A stretch of 64,000 nt of DNA from Stakelama portus (GCF_003171655.1 NZ_QFZL01000005.1:1-64000); one strand, 5' to 3'. Counted from the first letter of the stretch, positions 26,002 to 35,002 are shown. Numbers and translations are program-made. Notes: generated by a model from the letters alone, not told the origin.

Positions 26002-27438
26002 CTATTGTGCGGCCTTCACCATCGGGAAGTCGCCGTCATAATAGCGCATGCTGAGCGTCACCGACCCGTCGGGACGCCGGGAGAAAGTGAAGCGCTGTTC
26101 GGTATCGACGCGCGATGCATAGCGCCCTTCGCCCAACCGTATCAGTGCGATCGGCGGAGCGCCGCTGTCGACGCCGCCAAAGCTCAGATAGAGCCCATCC
26201 TCTTTCGCGACGAAGCCAAGCCGGTCGAAGCCGAGCCGATGGGTGGTGACGTCGTAATTCCCCGCGATCCATGCTGCCTCGGCCGGATCGAACGCGATTC
26301 CCGACAGATCGGGTTCGGCCATCCCCAGGAAGATGCGCGCGATGCGGTGCTCGAGCGTCAGCGCCGGGAAATTGCGCCCCTGGCTGTTGGTCAGCACGAC
26401 CACGGTGAGGCGATCATCGGGATAATAAGCGAAATGGCTCGAAAAGCCGTAGATCGAGCCGGGGTGCGAAACTTTGCGCCGCCCATCGAGATCGCCTTCG
26501 ATCAGACAGCCCTTGAGATAGGTGTTCGCAGCCCCATCGGTCAGCGTATCGCCCGACAGCGCCAGCGCACGTACCGCTTCGGGCGTCGCATCGCCGAACA
26601 GCCCGTCGGAAAAACGCACCAGATCTTCCGCAGTGGAAACGATCGCTCCGGCGGAAAACGGCGCGAGCCAGTCATAGGCGGGGGCAGGAGCAAATTCGCC
26701 TGCGCGGGCCAGATAGCCGCGCGCATGATCGGGATCGGCGCCGAAATCGGCCTGGGCCATTCCGAACGGCGCAAAGACATGGTCGGCGACATAATGATCA
26801 TAGCTTTGACCCGTCACCGCTTCGATCACCAGTCCAAGCAGGAAAGTGTCGGAGTTGGAATAGTTGAACCGGGCTCCGGGCGCGAACATCAGCGGCTTGT
26901 CGGCGAAATAGCCGAGCATCTTCTCCCGCGTCAGATCGACTGGGTTGCTGTACGGAAATTCGCGGTTTTCGAGATAATTGGGAATGCCCGACGTATGTTC
27001 GGCGAGCTGCCGGATCGTGACGTCGCGGCTCGGCGCGGGAAGATCGGGCAGATAGGTCCCGACCGGTGCGTCGAGCGCAATCTTGCCCTGGGCGACGAGT
27101 TGCAGCGTCGAGAGGCATGTCACCGGCTTGGTGATCGAACCGATCGGAAAACGCGTCTGCGGCGTCACCGGCGTGCCGCTATCGCGGTCGGCGACTCCCA
27201 TGCCGCGCGCATAGACTATCCGCCCGTCCCGCGCGACCGCCACCGATATGCCGGGGAACGGTCCGTCTGCCATCGCCTGCCGGATTGCCGCATCGGCACG
27301 CACCGCAAGCGATTCGACAGTGCCTGATGCATTGGCGCCCGGTTCGACGACAACCGACCGGGCGGTCTGCGCGCAGGCCGATGCGCTGCAGGCGAGCAAC
27401 GCCAGAAATGCGGCATGGTGGCGTATTCCGATTGTCAT
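26002..27438 (-). CDS. Periplasmic serine hydrolase, class C beta-lactamase/DD-peptidase fold (3)
   Basis: A 478-residue secreted hydrolase with signal HHAAFLALLACSASACAQ. Because a cysteine sits near the cleavage site it could be a lipoprotein, but the lipobox is weak. Motifs: SITK at residues 101-104, YSN in FNYSNSDTFLLG, and HPGSIYGFSS in the HxG position. The last ~120 residues form a separate beta domain. It has its own promoter covered by operator C, divergent from the Kbl-like gene, and ends in the shared terminator. It is the third SxxK hydrolase of the regulon, so peptide hydrolysis is more likely than drug resistance. Confidence 0.75.
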   Translation of the reverse strand: MTIGIRHHAAFLALLACSASACAQTARSVVVEPGANASGTVESLAVRADAAIRQAMADGPFPGISVAVARDGRIVYARGMGVADRDSGTPVTPQTRFPIGSITKPVTCLSTLQLVAQGKIALDAPVGTYLPDLPAPSRDVTIRQLAEHTSGIPNYLENREFPYSNPVDLTREKMLGYFADKPLMFAPGARFNYSNSDTFLLGLVIEAVTGQSYDHYVADHVFAPFGMAQADFGADPDHARGYLARAGEFAPAPAYDWLAPFSAGAIVSTAEDLVRFSDGLFGDATPEAVRALALSGDTLTDGAANTYLKGCLIEGDLDGRRKVSHPGSIYGFSSHFAYYPDDRLTVVVLTNSQGRNFPALTLEHRIARIFLGMAEPDLSGIAFDPAEAAWIAGNYDVTTHRLGFDRLGFVAKEDGLYLSFGGVDSGAPPIALIRLGEGRYASRVDTEQRFTFSRRPDGSVTLSMRYYDGDFPMVKAAQ

Positions 27439-27496
27439 TGCTGTGCTTCCCTTCCCCGGGGCATCGTCGCAACAGACGAACTGCCCGAACCAAAAC

Positions 27497-27535
27497 TGAC
27501 GTCAGTGTCATAAAATGCTTGCAGGCAAAGTGCAA
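27497..27535. promoter_or_regulatory. Operator site C between serine hydrolase 3 and the Kbl-like gene
   Basis: TGACGTCAGTGTCA at 27497-27510, preceded by AAAAC, is the same 14-mer as site B. On the minus strand TTGCAC (27530-27535) and TATGAC (27507-27512) are 17 bp apart, with the -10 partly inside the operator. A rightward promoter is less clear; TAAAAT at 27511-27516 could be its -10. Confidence 0.7.
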
Positions 27536-27554
27536 TGTGGGTCAGGATGACCGC

Positions 27555-28772
27555 ATGACGACGCCATCGCCCCAATCGCAATCGCTCGACCATGCGCTTG
27601 CCGCCGCGCTCGACACGCTGCGCGAAGCCGGCTTGTTCAAGGAAGAGCACCCGCTGGTTTCACCGCAATCGGGTCATGTCACCATCGCCGAACCGTGCGG
27701 GAATCGTCAGCTGCTCAACCTGTGCGCCAATAATTATCTCGGCCTTGCCGACGACCCGCGGCTGATCGAAGCGGCGCGGAACGCACTCGATCGCCACGGC
27801 CTGGGCATGGCGTCGGTGCGCTTCATCTGCGGCACGCACGAACTGCACCGCCGACTCGAAACACGGCTCGCGGCGCTGACCGGACAGCAGGATGCGATCC
27901 TCTTCCCCTCGTGCTTCGATGCCAATGCCGGGATTTTCGAAGCGTTGCTCGGGCCCGAGGATGCGGTGTTCAGCGACGCGCTCAACCATGCCAGCATCAT
28001 CGACGGCATCCGCCTGTGCAAGGCGCAGCGCCATCGCTACCCCAATGGCGACATTGCGGCGCTCGACGCTGCGCTTGCAGAGGCGAAGGACGCGCGGCGC
28101 AAGCTGGTCGTCACCGACGGCGTCTTCTCGATGGACGGCGTCATCGCCGATCTGCCGGCGATCCGGGCGATGTGCGATCGTCACGGAGCGCTGCTGATGG
28201 TCGATGATTCACACGCCACCGGCGTGCTCGGCCCCGATGGCAGCGGCACTGCCGCGCATCACGGCGGGGTGCCGGTCGACATGGTTTCGGGCACGCTCGG
28301 CAAGGCGCTGGGCGGTGCGGCGGGCGGCTATATTGCCGGGTCGGCCTCCGTCATCGCGTGGCTGCGGCAAAAGGCGCGGCCCTATCTGTTTTCCAACGCG
28401 CTGCCGCCGGCGCTGGCGGCGACGGCGCTGTGCGCGCTGGATATCGTGGCGCAGGAACCCGAACGGCGTGCGCGATTGGGCAGTCATGCGGCGCGGTTCC
28501 GCGCGGCGCTGACCAAAGCGGGCTTCACGCTGGCCGGATCGGGGCATCCGATCATTCCGGTGATGATCGGCGACGCGCCTGTTGCCGGACAATTTGCGGA
28601 AAAACTCTATCGGGCCGGTATCTACGCCGTCGCCTTTTCCGCGCCGGTCGTCCCGCCGGGTCAGGCGCGCATCCGCACCCAGATGTCGAGCGCGCTCAGC
28701 GACGCCGATGTCGACCGCGCCATCGCCGCCTTCATCCAGGTCGGCCACGAACTGGGAGTCATTCCGGCATGA
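27555..28772 (+). CDS. kbl: Kbl-type PLP alpha-oxoamine synthase (2-amino-3-ketobutyrate CoA ligase-like)
   Basis: A 405-residue fold-type I PLP enzyme, nearly colinear with E. coli Kbl (398 residues). It has NLCANNYLGLADDPRL, HGLGMASVRFICGTHELH, SDALNHASIIDGIRLCKA, TDGVFSMDGVIADLP and the PLP lysine in SGTLGKALGGAAGGY. It ends with GQARIRTQMSSALS. Kbl splits 2-amino-3-ketobutyrate with CoA into glycine and acetyl-CoA. The usual partner threonine dehydrogenase is absent. Instead an SDR overlaps it by ATGA, so it may cleave another 2-amino-3-oxo acid made from a 3-hydroxy amino acid. Family assignment is secure; substrate is inferred. Confidence 0.8.
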   Translation: MTTPSPQSQSLDHALAAALDTLREAGLFKEEHPLVSPQSGHVTIAEPCGNRQLLNLCANNYLGLADDPRLIEAARNALDRHGLGMASVRFICGTHELHRRLETRLAALTGQQDAILFPSCFDANAGIFEALLGPEDAVFSDALNHASIIDGIRLCKAQRHRYPNGDIAALDAALAEAKDARRKLVVTDGVFSMDGVIADLPAIRAMCDRHGALLMVDDSHATGVLGPDGSGTAAHHGGVPVDMVSGTLGKALGGAAGGYIAGSASVIAWLRQKARPYLFSNALPPALAATALCALDIVAQEPERRARLGSHAARFRAALTKAGFTLAGSGHPIIPVMIGDAPVAGQFAEKLYRAGIYAVAFSAPVVPPGQARIRTQMSSALSDADVDRAIAAFIQVGHELGVIPA

Positions 28773-29551
28773 TGCTGCACGGCAGAACCGCGATCGTCAC
28801 CGGCGGCGGCAGCGGGATCGGCCGCGCCGCCGCCCGGCGTTTCGCGCAGCAGGGCGCGCGGCTGTGCATTGCCGACGCCAATGAAGCGGCCGCGACCGCC
28901 ACCGCGCAGGCGCTGCGCGATGCCGGGCATGACGCCTTCGCGCTCGCCACCGACGTTACCGATCCGCAAGCGGTCGATTCGGCCGTCGCGGTCACGCTCT
29001 CGCGCTTCGGCCGGCTCGATATCCTGCTGCACAGCGCGGGGGTCGGCATCGAACAGGCGTTTCTCGACACCGAACTCGCGCAATGGCGCCGCGTGCTCGA
29101 CATCGATCTTACCGGCACCTTCCTGATGTGCCAGAGTGCTGCCCGCGCGATGCGCGATCAGCGCTATGGCCGGATCGTCACCATTTCGTCGACCGCGGGA
29201 ATATTGGGCGGCACCGGGCGCGCCGCCTATGGCGCGGCCAAAGCCGGCGTGATCGGCCTGACCCGGGTCATGGCGGTCGAACTCGCGCCCTATGGCATCA
29301 CGGCCAATTGCCTCGCCCCCGGCGCGATCGAAACCGAACTGGTCGCGCGCATGCATTCCGATGAAACGCGAACCGTCTATCGCGCCGGCATTCCGATGGA
29401 CCGTTACGGTACGCCCGAGGAAGTCGCCGAGGCCGCGCTGTTCCTTGCAAGCGAAGCCGCGTCCTACGTCACCGGCCATGTGCTCGGTGTCGATGGCGGC
29501 TTCCTTGCCGCCGGCGTGATGCACCGCCGCCAATCCGAACAACAAGGCTGA
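28769..29551 (+). CDS. SDR-family 3-hydroxy dehydrogenase
   Basis: A 260-residue classical short-chain dehydrogenase. It shows the NAD(P)-binding TGGGSGIGRAAARRF, LHSAGVG in the NNAG position, and catalytic Ser and YxxxK in SSTAGILGG and YGAAKAG. It ends with the usual VTGHVLGVDGG. The start ATG overlaps the Kbl stop, so translation is coupled. A plausible job is to oxidise a 3-hydroxy-2-amino acid to the 2-amino-3-oxo acid that Kbl cleaves, replacing Tdh. FabG-like 3-oxoacyl reduction is the alternative. Confidence 0.75.
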   Translation: MMLHGRTAIVTGGGSGIGRAAARRFAQQGARLCIADANEAAATATAQALRDAGHDAFALATDVTDPQAVDSAVAVTLSRFGRLDILLHSAGVGIEQAFLDTELAQWRRVLDIDLTGTFLMCQSAARAMRDQRYGRIVTISSTAGILGGTGRAAYGAAKAGVIGLTRVMAVELAPYGITANCLAPGAIETELVARMHSDETRTVYRAGIPMDRYGTPEEVAEAALFLASEAASYVTGHVLGVDGGFLAAGVMHRRQSEQQG

Positions 29552-29569
29552 ACTGCCGGGAGAGGACCA

Positions 29570-30400
29570 ATGGATCAGAACGCCATCGAAGCGGCACGGG
29601 CCGCGTATCGCCGCGACGGCGCAACGGTGCTGCGCGGCATACTCGACTCTGCATGGATCGATCGCATGCGGGTTGCGGTCGAACGCGCCATTGCCGCGCC
29701 TTCGGACGCATCGGTGGAATATACGCCCCAGGGTCGGCAGGGCCGCTATATCGGCGACTTCTTCGTCTGGATGCGCGACGCGGACTTTGCCGCGCTCATG
29801 CTGGATTCGCAGCTTCCCGCGCTCGCCCGGGCAGTCATGGAGTCGGACGAGAGCCGCCTCTTCTATGACCAGTTGCTCGTCAAGGAGCCGGGGACCGAGG
29901 AACATACGCCCTGGCATCAGGACCTGCCCTATTGGCCGGTGCGTGGCGAGCAGATCCTGTCGATCTGGGTCGGGCTCGACCCGGTCACGATCGAAAGCGG
30001 CGCGGTGCAATATGCGCGCGGATCGCATCTCGAAGGCAAGCTTTATGCCCCGCGCGCATTTTCGGCGACGTCGGGCTTCGCGGAAGTCTATGCGCGAATG
30101 GGCCTCGACCCGGCGCCCGATGAAGCCGCTCTGCGGGAGCGCTACGACGTCATTTCGTTCGAGACCCAACCGGGCGACATCATCGTGCATCACCCGCTGA
30201 CCTTTCATTTCTCCGCGGGAAATCTGTCGCGCGACACGCGGCGGCGCGCGATTGCGATCCGCTATCTGGGTGACGATGCGCGCTGGGATGCGCGACCCGG
30301 GACATTCATGGACAAGGACAGCGTTCGCGCAATGCTCCGCGAACCGATAACGCTCGATGACGGCGACTCGCTTTGCGAGCCCAATTTTCCGCGCTGCTAG
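29570..30400 (+). CDS. Phytanoyl-CoA dioxygenase family Fe(II)/2-oxoglutarate oxygenase
   Basis: A 276-residue cupin-fold oxygenase. The iron ligands are visible as H-x-D in TPWHQDLPYWP and the distal His in DIIVHHPLTFHFSAGN. The 2-oxoglutarate-binding Arg is probably in DTRRRAIAIRYLG. Members hydroxylate CoA esters or small molecules, using 2-oxoglutarate and oxygen. It is 18 bp after the SDR, with a GAGAGGA ribosome binding site, so it belongs to the Kbl-SDR operon. It could introduce the 3-hydroxyl group later oxidised by the SDR; this order is inference. Confidence 0.75.
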   Translation: MDQNAIEAARAAYRRDGATVLRGILDSAWIDRMRVAVERAIAAPSDASVEYTPQGRQGRYIGDFFVWMRDADFAALMLDSQLPALARAVMESDESRLFYDQLLVKEPGTEEHTPWHQDLPYWPVRGEQILSIWVGLDPVTIESGAVQYARGSHLEGKLYAPRAFSATSGFAEVYARMGLDPAPDEAALRERYDVISFETQPGDIIVHHPLTFHFSAGNLSRDTRRRAIAIRYLGDDARWDARPGTFMDKDSVRAMLREPITLDDGDSLCEPNFPRC

Positions 30401-30417
30401 GCCATGAAGATTCGCGC

Positions 30418-31323
30418 TCAGGCGGTTATGTTCTGAAGCACCTTCGCGATCACGCCCATGCTGTTGGCGAAGGGGCGTGCCTGTGTCATGTCGGATATCT
30501 TAGCCCAGTTATCGCGGATATCCTCCGGCGCGACACCGCAGTCGCGCCCCAGGACCACGCCTTCGGATTCGAACGTCTGCACCCGCGCGAAATAGCCGCC
30601 ACCGGCTTCGATCACCGCGCCGCTTTCGGTGCATTCCTCGGCACAGAGCCACCCGACCGCCGGGCTGACCAGTTCGGGGCGGAACAGCTCGGGCGTGCCC
30701 TCCGGCAAAATGTCGGCAGTCATTCGCGTTGCGGCAACCGGAGCGATGGCGTTCACCCGCACATCATATTTCGCGCCTTCATCCTTCAGCGACAGCATCA
30801 TGCCGACCACCGCAGCCTTTGCCGCGGCATAGTTGGACTGGCCGAAATTGCCGTACAGGCCCGACGCCGACGTCGTCACGACAATGCGGCCATATTGCTG
30901 TTCGATCATGCGGGGCCATGCGGCGGCGATGCAATAAGCGGTGCCGAACAAATGGGTGTCGATGACCGCACTGAAATCCGCCATGCCCATCTTGATGAAG
31001 GATTTGTCGCGCAGATTGCCGGCATTGTTCACCAGCATATCGATCCTGCCGAACGCGTCGATGGCGGTCGCTATGATCGCCTGGCCACCCGCCTGTGTGG
31101 CGACGCTGTCATAACTGGCGACCGCTTCGCCCCCTGCGTCGCGGATTTCGCACACCACCGCATCGGCGGCAGCGCTGGACGCGGCATTGCCGTCAACCGA
31201 GCCGCCCAGATCGTTGACGACGACTTTCGCCCCTCGCCGCGCCAGCAGCAGGGCATGCGCCCGGCCCAGCCCCGCACCAGCGCCGGTTACCACAGCCACC
31301 CGGCCCGAATAGTCAATCGTCAT
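30418..31323 (-). CDS. SDR-family (3R)-hydroxyacyl-CoA dehydrogenase-like protein
   Basis: A 301-residue SDR with the long N-terminal pattern of the dehydrogenase half of multifunctional enzyme type 2: VAVVTGAGAGLGRAHALLLA, VVVNDLGGSVDG, LVNNAGNLRDKSF, and catalytic SASGLYGNFGQSNYAAAKA. The start gives a GAAGGGAAGG ribosome binding site just upstream; the extension above it is arginine/alanine-rich shadow. It follows the enoyl-CoA hydratase in the same direction with a 137-bp gap that may hold its own promoter. Role: beta-oxidation of a branched or bulky acyl-CoA. Confidence 0.75.
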   Translation of the reverse strand: MTIDYSGRVAVVTGAGAGLGRAHALLLARRGAKVVVNDLGGSVDGNAASSAAADAVVCEIRDAGGEAVASYDSVATQAGGQAIIATAIDAFGRIDMLVNNAGNLRDKSFIKMGMADFSAVIDTHLFGTAYCIAAAWPRMIEQQYGRIVVTTSASGLYGNFGQSNYAAAKAAVVGMMLSLKDEGAKYDVRVNAIAPVAATRMTADILPEGTPELFRPELVSPAVGWLCAEECTESGAVIEAGGGYFARVQTFESEGVVLGRDCGVAPEDIRDNWAKISDMTQARPFANSMGVIAKVLQNITA

Positions 31324-31460
31324 TGCTGCGCCTTCCCTTCGCTGCGTCAGCGGGGGAGGTCGCCGATTGCGCTCACGGGGGGAAGCGGCATCGGGCGCGG
31401 TGGCCGCAATTCTACATATGCGTATTGCTGCTGGAATTCGCGCGGCCGCAACGGTCGCCC

Positions 31461-32243
31461 TCACTCCTCGCTGAAACGGGCGGAGCGTTTGGCAACGAAT
31501 GCGTCAACGCCTTCGGCAAACTCGGCCCCGCCCGCGACTGCCATGAACGCCGCGCGCTCGGCATCGAGATGCCCCGCAAGCGGCGCGGTTTCCGCGCCAT
31601 AGACGAGCTGCTTGATCAGCGACTGGGCCGTACGCGGTCCCCTTGCCAGCCGGGCCGCGGTTCCAGCCACGACATCGTCAAGCTTATCGCGCGGCACGAC
31701 CCGCGTCACCAGCCCCTTCACCAGTGCTTCGTCGGCATGCATCGCGCGATTGGACAGCATCCAGTCCAGCGCCTGACGGCTTCCCATCAACCGGGTGGCG
31801 AACCAGCTGAGCCCGCCATCGGCAGGCGCGCCCAGCGTGACATGCGCCGGAAGCAGCTGTGCATCGTCCGCAGCGATGACGATGTCGCTGGCCAGCGCGA
31901 TGCCCAGCCCGCCACCGGCAACATATCCCTGCAACCCGGCGACGATCACGGCATCGAGCGACCGCATCCGCTGCACGACCTGCGTCGCGCGCCCGACCGT
32001 GTTCCACACCCCCTCGCGCACTTCCTCCGCCGCGCCGCGAAAGATAGCGATGTCGCCGCCCGCCGTGAAATTCGCGCCATCGGCGGTCAAGATCACCGCC
32101 GCCACACGCCCATCGGCGGCGATCCTGTCGAACGCCTCGATCAACTCGTCGCACAGATGGATGTCGAGCCGGTTCATCCGTTCGGCATCGTCCAGCCGGA
32201 TGCGCGCGATACGCCCGGCGATACCGAATTTGATCCGCTTCAC
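31461..32243 (-). CDS. Enoyl-CoA hydratase/isomerase family protein (1)
   Basis: A 260-residue crotonase-fold enzyme. Its oxyanion-hole segments are ANFTAGGDIAIF and LQGYVAGGGLGIALASDIVIA. The second catalytic region is THVTLGAPADGGLSWFATRLMG-like, without the paired glutamates of classical hydratases (here GAPADGG). Isomerase or other crotonase chemistry should therefore be considered alongside hydration. Divergent from the acyl-CoA synthetase across 236 bp, and upstream of the SDR. Confidence 0.7.
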   Translation of the reverse strand: MKRIKFGIAGRIARIRLDDAERMNRLDIHLCDELIEAFDRIAADGRVAAVILTADGANFTAGGDIAIFRGAAEEVREGVWNTVGRATQVVQRMRSLDAVIVAGLQGYVAGGGLGIALASDIVIAADDAQLLPAHVTLGAPADGGLSWFATRLMGSRQALDWMLSNRAMHADEALVKGLVTRVVPRDKLDDVVAGTAARLARGPRTAQSLIKQLVYGAETAPLAGHLDAERAAFMAVAGGAEFAEGVDAFVAKRSARFSEE

Positions 32244-32479
32244 ACGTCTCTCCTCAAAGTCTGGTGCACCTCACTCAGCGCCTGAGAATGGGGATCGTGC
32301 AATCGATCGCGGGGTGCGAACGCAATTGTCCAGATATGTGGAACGATGCCGCGAAACCGCGCCGAAGGCGGCTGCGCGCTTGGCCTGACATCGGGTTGGG
32401 TACATCCTGACCGGCATCCGATCGGCGGCAGCAAAGGATCCGCCGACACGAGAGGACCACTGGCGGAGGGTAGTTGACG

Positions 32480-34054
32480 ATGCTGATGAGCCAGGCGTTG
32501 CGCCGCATCGCGCGGTCCTACCCGGATCGCACCGCGATCATCGAAGGGGAGCTTCGCCGCACCTGGCGCGAGTTCGAAGACAGAGTCGCCCGGCTGGCCG
32601 GTGCACTCCGAAAAATGGGCGTCGGGCCCGGCGACCGGGTGGCGATCCTTGCCGGCAATTCCGCCCGCTTCGCGGAATTCTATTATGCGGTGTTCTGGAT
32701 CGGCGCGGTCGCAGTTCCGCTCAACTGGCGCCTGTCTCCCGCCGAATTGATCTACACCCTCAACGATTCCGAACCCGAAACGCTGTTCATCGGCGAACAA
32801 TTCCTGCCGCTACTCGAAACGTTGCGCGCGAGCTGTGCGAGCATCCGGCAGGTGGTGCTGGCAGATGGCGGGGACGAACGCGCCAACATGGCCATTCAGG
32901 ATCTGATGATCGCGAACGGCGACCGGGTCGAACCGGTTACGGGACCCAATGATTGGCTCGCGTGCCTGTCCTATACCAGCGGCACGACCGGCATGGCGAA
33001 GGGCGTGATGCTGTCCCATGCCGCGATCTGGGCATCGACCGTAGCGCAGTCGATCGATTTCCACGGCATGCTCGGCGACGGCACGACCTTCCTCCATTGC
33101 ATGCCGCTGTTCCACACCGGCGGCGCGAGCGGCTTGTTTGCGACGACGATCGTCGGCGGCACGCATATCTTCCTGCCCGAATTCACGCCCGCCGGATTTC
33201 TGGACACGCTGGAGCGCGAGCGCGCGACGCACAGCATGCTGGTGCCCACCCTGCTGACCATGGTGCTCGATGAAGTCGCGAAAGGCGGCCATGATCTCTC
33301 GTCGCTCAGAACGATCATTTCCGGCGGCGCGCCGCTGCCCGAAGAACCGGTCCGCGAGGCGCAGCGATTATTGCCGCACATCGTCGTGTCGCAGGCTTAC
33401 GGACAGACCGAGTTCGGGCCGTACATCGCCTGTATGCAGCCGGGGATGGTCGATCTGGATGGCGCCACGGCGGGCCGCCTGCGCTCGGTCGGGCGCGCGG
33501 GATACAGCGTCGAAGTCATCATTGCTGACGATGATGGCAACGAGGTTCCGCGCGACACAGTCGGCCAGGTGCTGGTGCGCGGGCCCAATATGATGACCGG
33601 ATACTGGCGCAAGCCCGAAGAGACCGCCGCGACGATCCGCGCCGGCTGGGTCCATACCGGCGATGGCGGTTACATGGATGCCGACGGCTTCCTCTATCTG
33701 GTCGACCGCATCAAGGACATGATCGTCACCGGCGGTGAGAATGTATTTTCCTCCGAAGTCGAAAACGCCCTCGCGAGTCATCCGGCGGTGGCGCAATGCG
33801 CGGTATTCGGCATCCCCGATGCACGCTGGGGCGAAGCGGTGCACGCCGAAGTGATGCTGCGCGCAGGCGCAACTGCCAGCGAGAGCGATCTGGTGGCGCA
33901 TGTCCGCGGCCAGATCGCGGCGTTCAAATGCCCGCGATCGATCGCGTTTCGGACCGAGCCGTTTCCGATCATCGGGCTGGGCAAGATCCTGAAACGCGCG
34001 CTGCGCGAGGAATATCTGGCAGCTCGCGCAACCGCCGACAGCAACCAGCCCTAA
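32480..34054 (+). CDS. AMP-forming acyl-CoA synthetase (FadD-like) (2)
   Basis: About 524 residues activating a fatty or branched acid. Motifs: LSYTSGTTGMAKGVMLSH, QAYGQTEFGP, GWVHTGDGGYMDADGF and DRIKDMIVTGGENVFSSEVE. I take ATG 32480, nine bases after GGAGGG, over a TTG two codons earlier. Its stop overlaps the stop of the convergent beta-keto acid cleavage gene by four bases, leaving no room for a terminator between them. With the neighbouring hydratase and SDR it makes a beta-oxidation set. Confidence 0.8.
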   Translation: MLMSQALRRIARSYPDRTAIIEGELRRTWREFEDRVARLAGALRKMGVGPGDRVAILAGNSARFAEFYYAVFWIGAVAVPLNWRLSPAELIYTLNDSEPETLFIGEQFLPLLETLRASCASIRQVVLADGGDERANMAIQDLMIANGDRVEPVTGPNDWLACLSYTSGTTGMAKGVMLSHAAIWASTVAQSIDFHGMLGDGTTFLHCMPLFHTGGASGLFATTIVGGTHIFLPEFTPAGFLDTLERERATHSMLVPTLLTMVLDEVAKGGHDLSSLRTIISGGAPLPEEPVREAQRLLPHIVVSQAYGQTEFGPYIACMQPGMVDLDGATAGRLRSVGRAGYSVEVIIADDDGNEVPRDTVGQVLVRGPNMMTGYWRKPEETAATIRAGWVHTGDGGYMDADGFLYLVDRIKDMIVTGGENVFSSEVENALASHPAVAQCAVFGIPDARWGEAVHAEVMLRAGATASESDLVAHVRGQIAAFKCPRSIAFRTEPFPIIGLGKILKRALREEYLAARATADSNQP

Positions 34055-34983
34055 AAGCCGACCGCGTCGCTTCCCTTGGTATCCAGCATCGCGCGGGCTT
34101 CGGCAGGCGTCGCGATGGTAAGGCCGATATCTTCCAGGATGCGGCGAATCTTCGCCACCTGCTCGGCATTGGATCGCGCCAGTTCGCCGCGTCCGATGTA
34201 GAGGCTGTCCTCCAGACCGACGCGAACATTGCCGCCCAGGATCGCACTCATCGTCACGAAGGGCAGCTGGTGCCGCCCCGCCGCAAGTACCGACAGATAA
34301 TAATCGTCACCGAATAACCGGTCGGCGATGGTGCGCATGTGGATCAGATTTTCGTGATCGGCGCCGATCCCGCCCAAGATGCCGAAGATACACTGGATGA
34401 AGAAAGGCGGCTTCACCAGCCCGCGCTCGGCGAAATGCGCGAGATTGTAGAGATGGCCAACGTCATAGCATTCGAATTCGAAACGGGTGCCGTTGGCGCT
34501 CATCTGCGCCAGCCCATATTCGATCTGGGCGAAGGTGTTCGACAGGATGAAGTCGCGCGTCCCTTCGAGATAGGGGCGCTCCCAGTCGTGCTGGAAGCGA
34601 TCATATTTGGCTGCCGCGCCCGAAATATTGAAATTGAGCGAACCCATGTTCATCGACGCCACTTCGGGCTGCAGGCTGACGGCCGGCGCAAGCCGCTGAT
34701 CGATCGGCATGCCCAGCCCGCCGCCTGTCGTAATATTCAGGATCGCGTCGCATCCCTGTTTGATCCGCGGCAGGAACTGGCGGAACAGGTCGGGCGACTG
34801 ATCTGGCGCGCCGGTGTGCGGATCGCGCGCGTGGAGATGCAGCATTGCGGCACCCGCCTCCGCCGCGCCAAGCGCCTGCTCGGCAATCTCGTCCGGGGTG
34901 ATCGGCAAATGCGGCGACATGGTCGGCGTATGAATGCTGCCCGTCACAGCACAGGTAATGATGACCCTGTCGGCATGTTTCAT
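34051..34983 (-). CDS. Beta-keto acid cleavage enzyme (BKACE, formerly DUF849)
   Basis: A 310-residue TIM-barrel enzyme of the Kce family: a beta-keto acid plus acetyl-CoA gives acetoacetate and a new CoA ester, using zinc. The start MKHADRVIITCAVTGS, metal-binding LHLHARDPHTG, NITTGGG, and GLEDSLYIGRGELARSNAEQV are family landmarks. A longer frame upstream is shadow of the carboxylase gene. Last gene of the carboxylase operon, 19 bp after the carboxyltransferase. It could finish degradation of a 3-oxo acid formed after carboxylation, hydration and lyase steps. Confidence 0.8.
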   Translation of the reverse strand: MKHADRVIITCAVTGSIHTPTMSPHLPITPDEIAEQALGAAEAGAAMLHLHARDPHTGAPDQSPDLFRQFLPRIKQGCDAILNITTGGGLGMPIDQRLAPAVSLQPEVASMNMGSLNFNISGAAAKYDRFQHDWERPYLEGTRDFILSNTFAQIEYGLAQMSANGTRFEFECYDVGHLYNLAHFAERGLVKPPFFIQCIFGILGGIGADHENLIHMRTIADRLFGDDYYLSVLAAGRHQLPFVTMSAILGGNVRVGLEDSLYIGRGELARSNAEQVAKIRRILEDIGLTIATPAEARAMLDTKGSDAVGF

Positions 34984-35002
34984 GGGAATTTCCTCTGCAT
35001 GA

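Noticed and set aside
10686..27438. Three beta-lactamase-like genes as antibiotic resistance
   Set aside because: They have SxxK and YxN/YAS motifs but are embedded with D-aminoacylase, acylase and receptors under one operator. No AmpR-type regulator is near. Peptide hydrolysis fits better.
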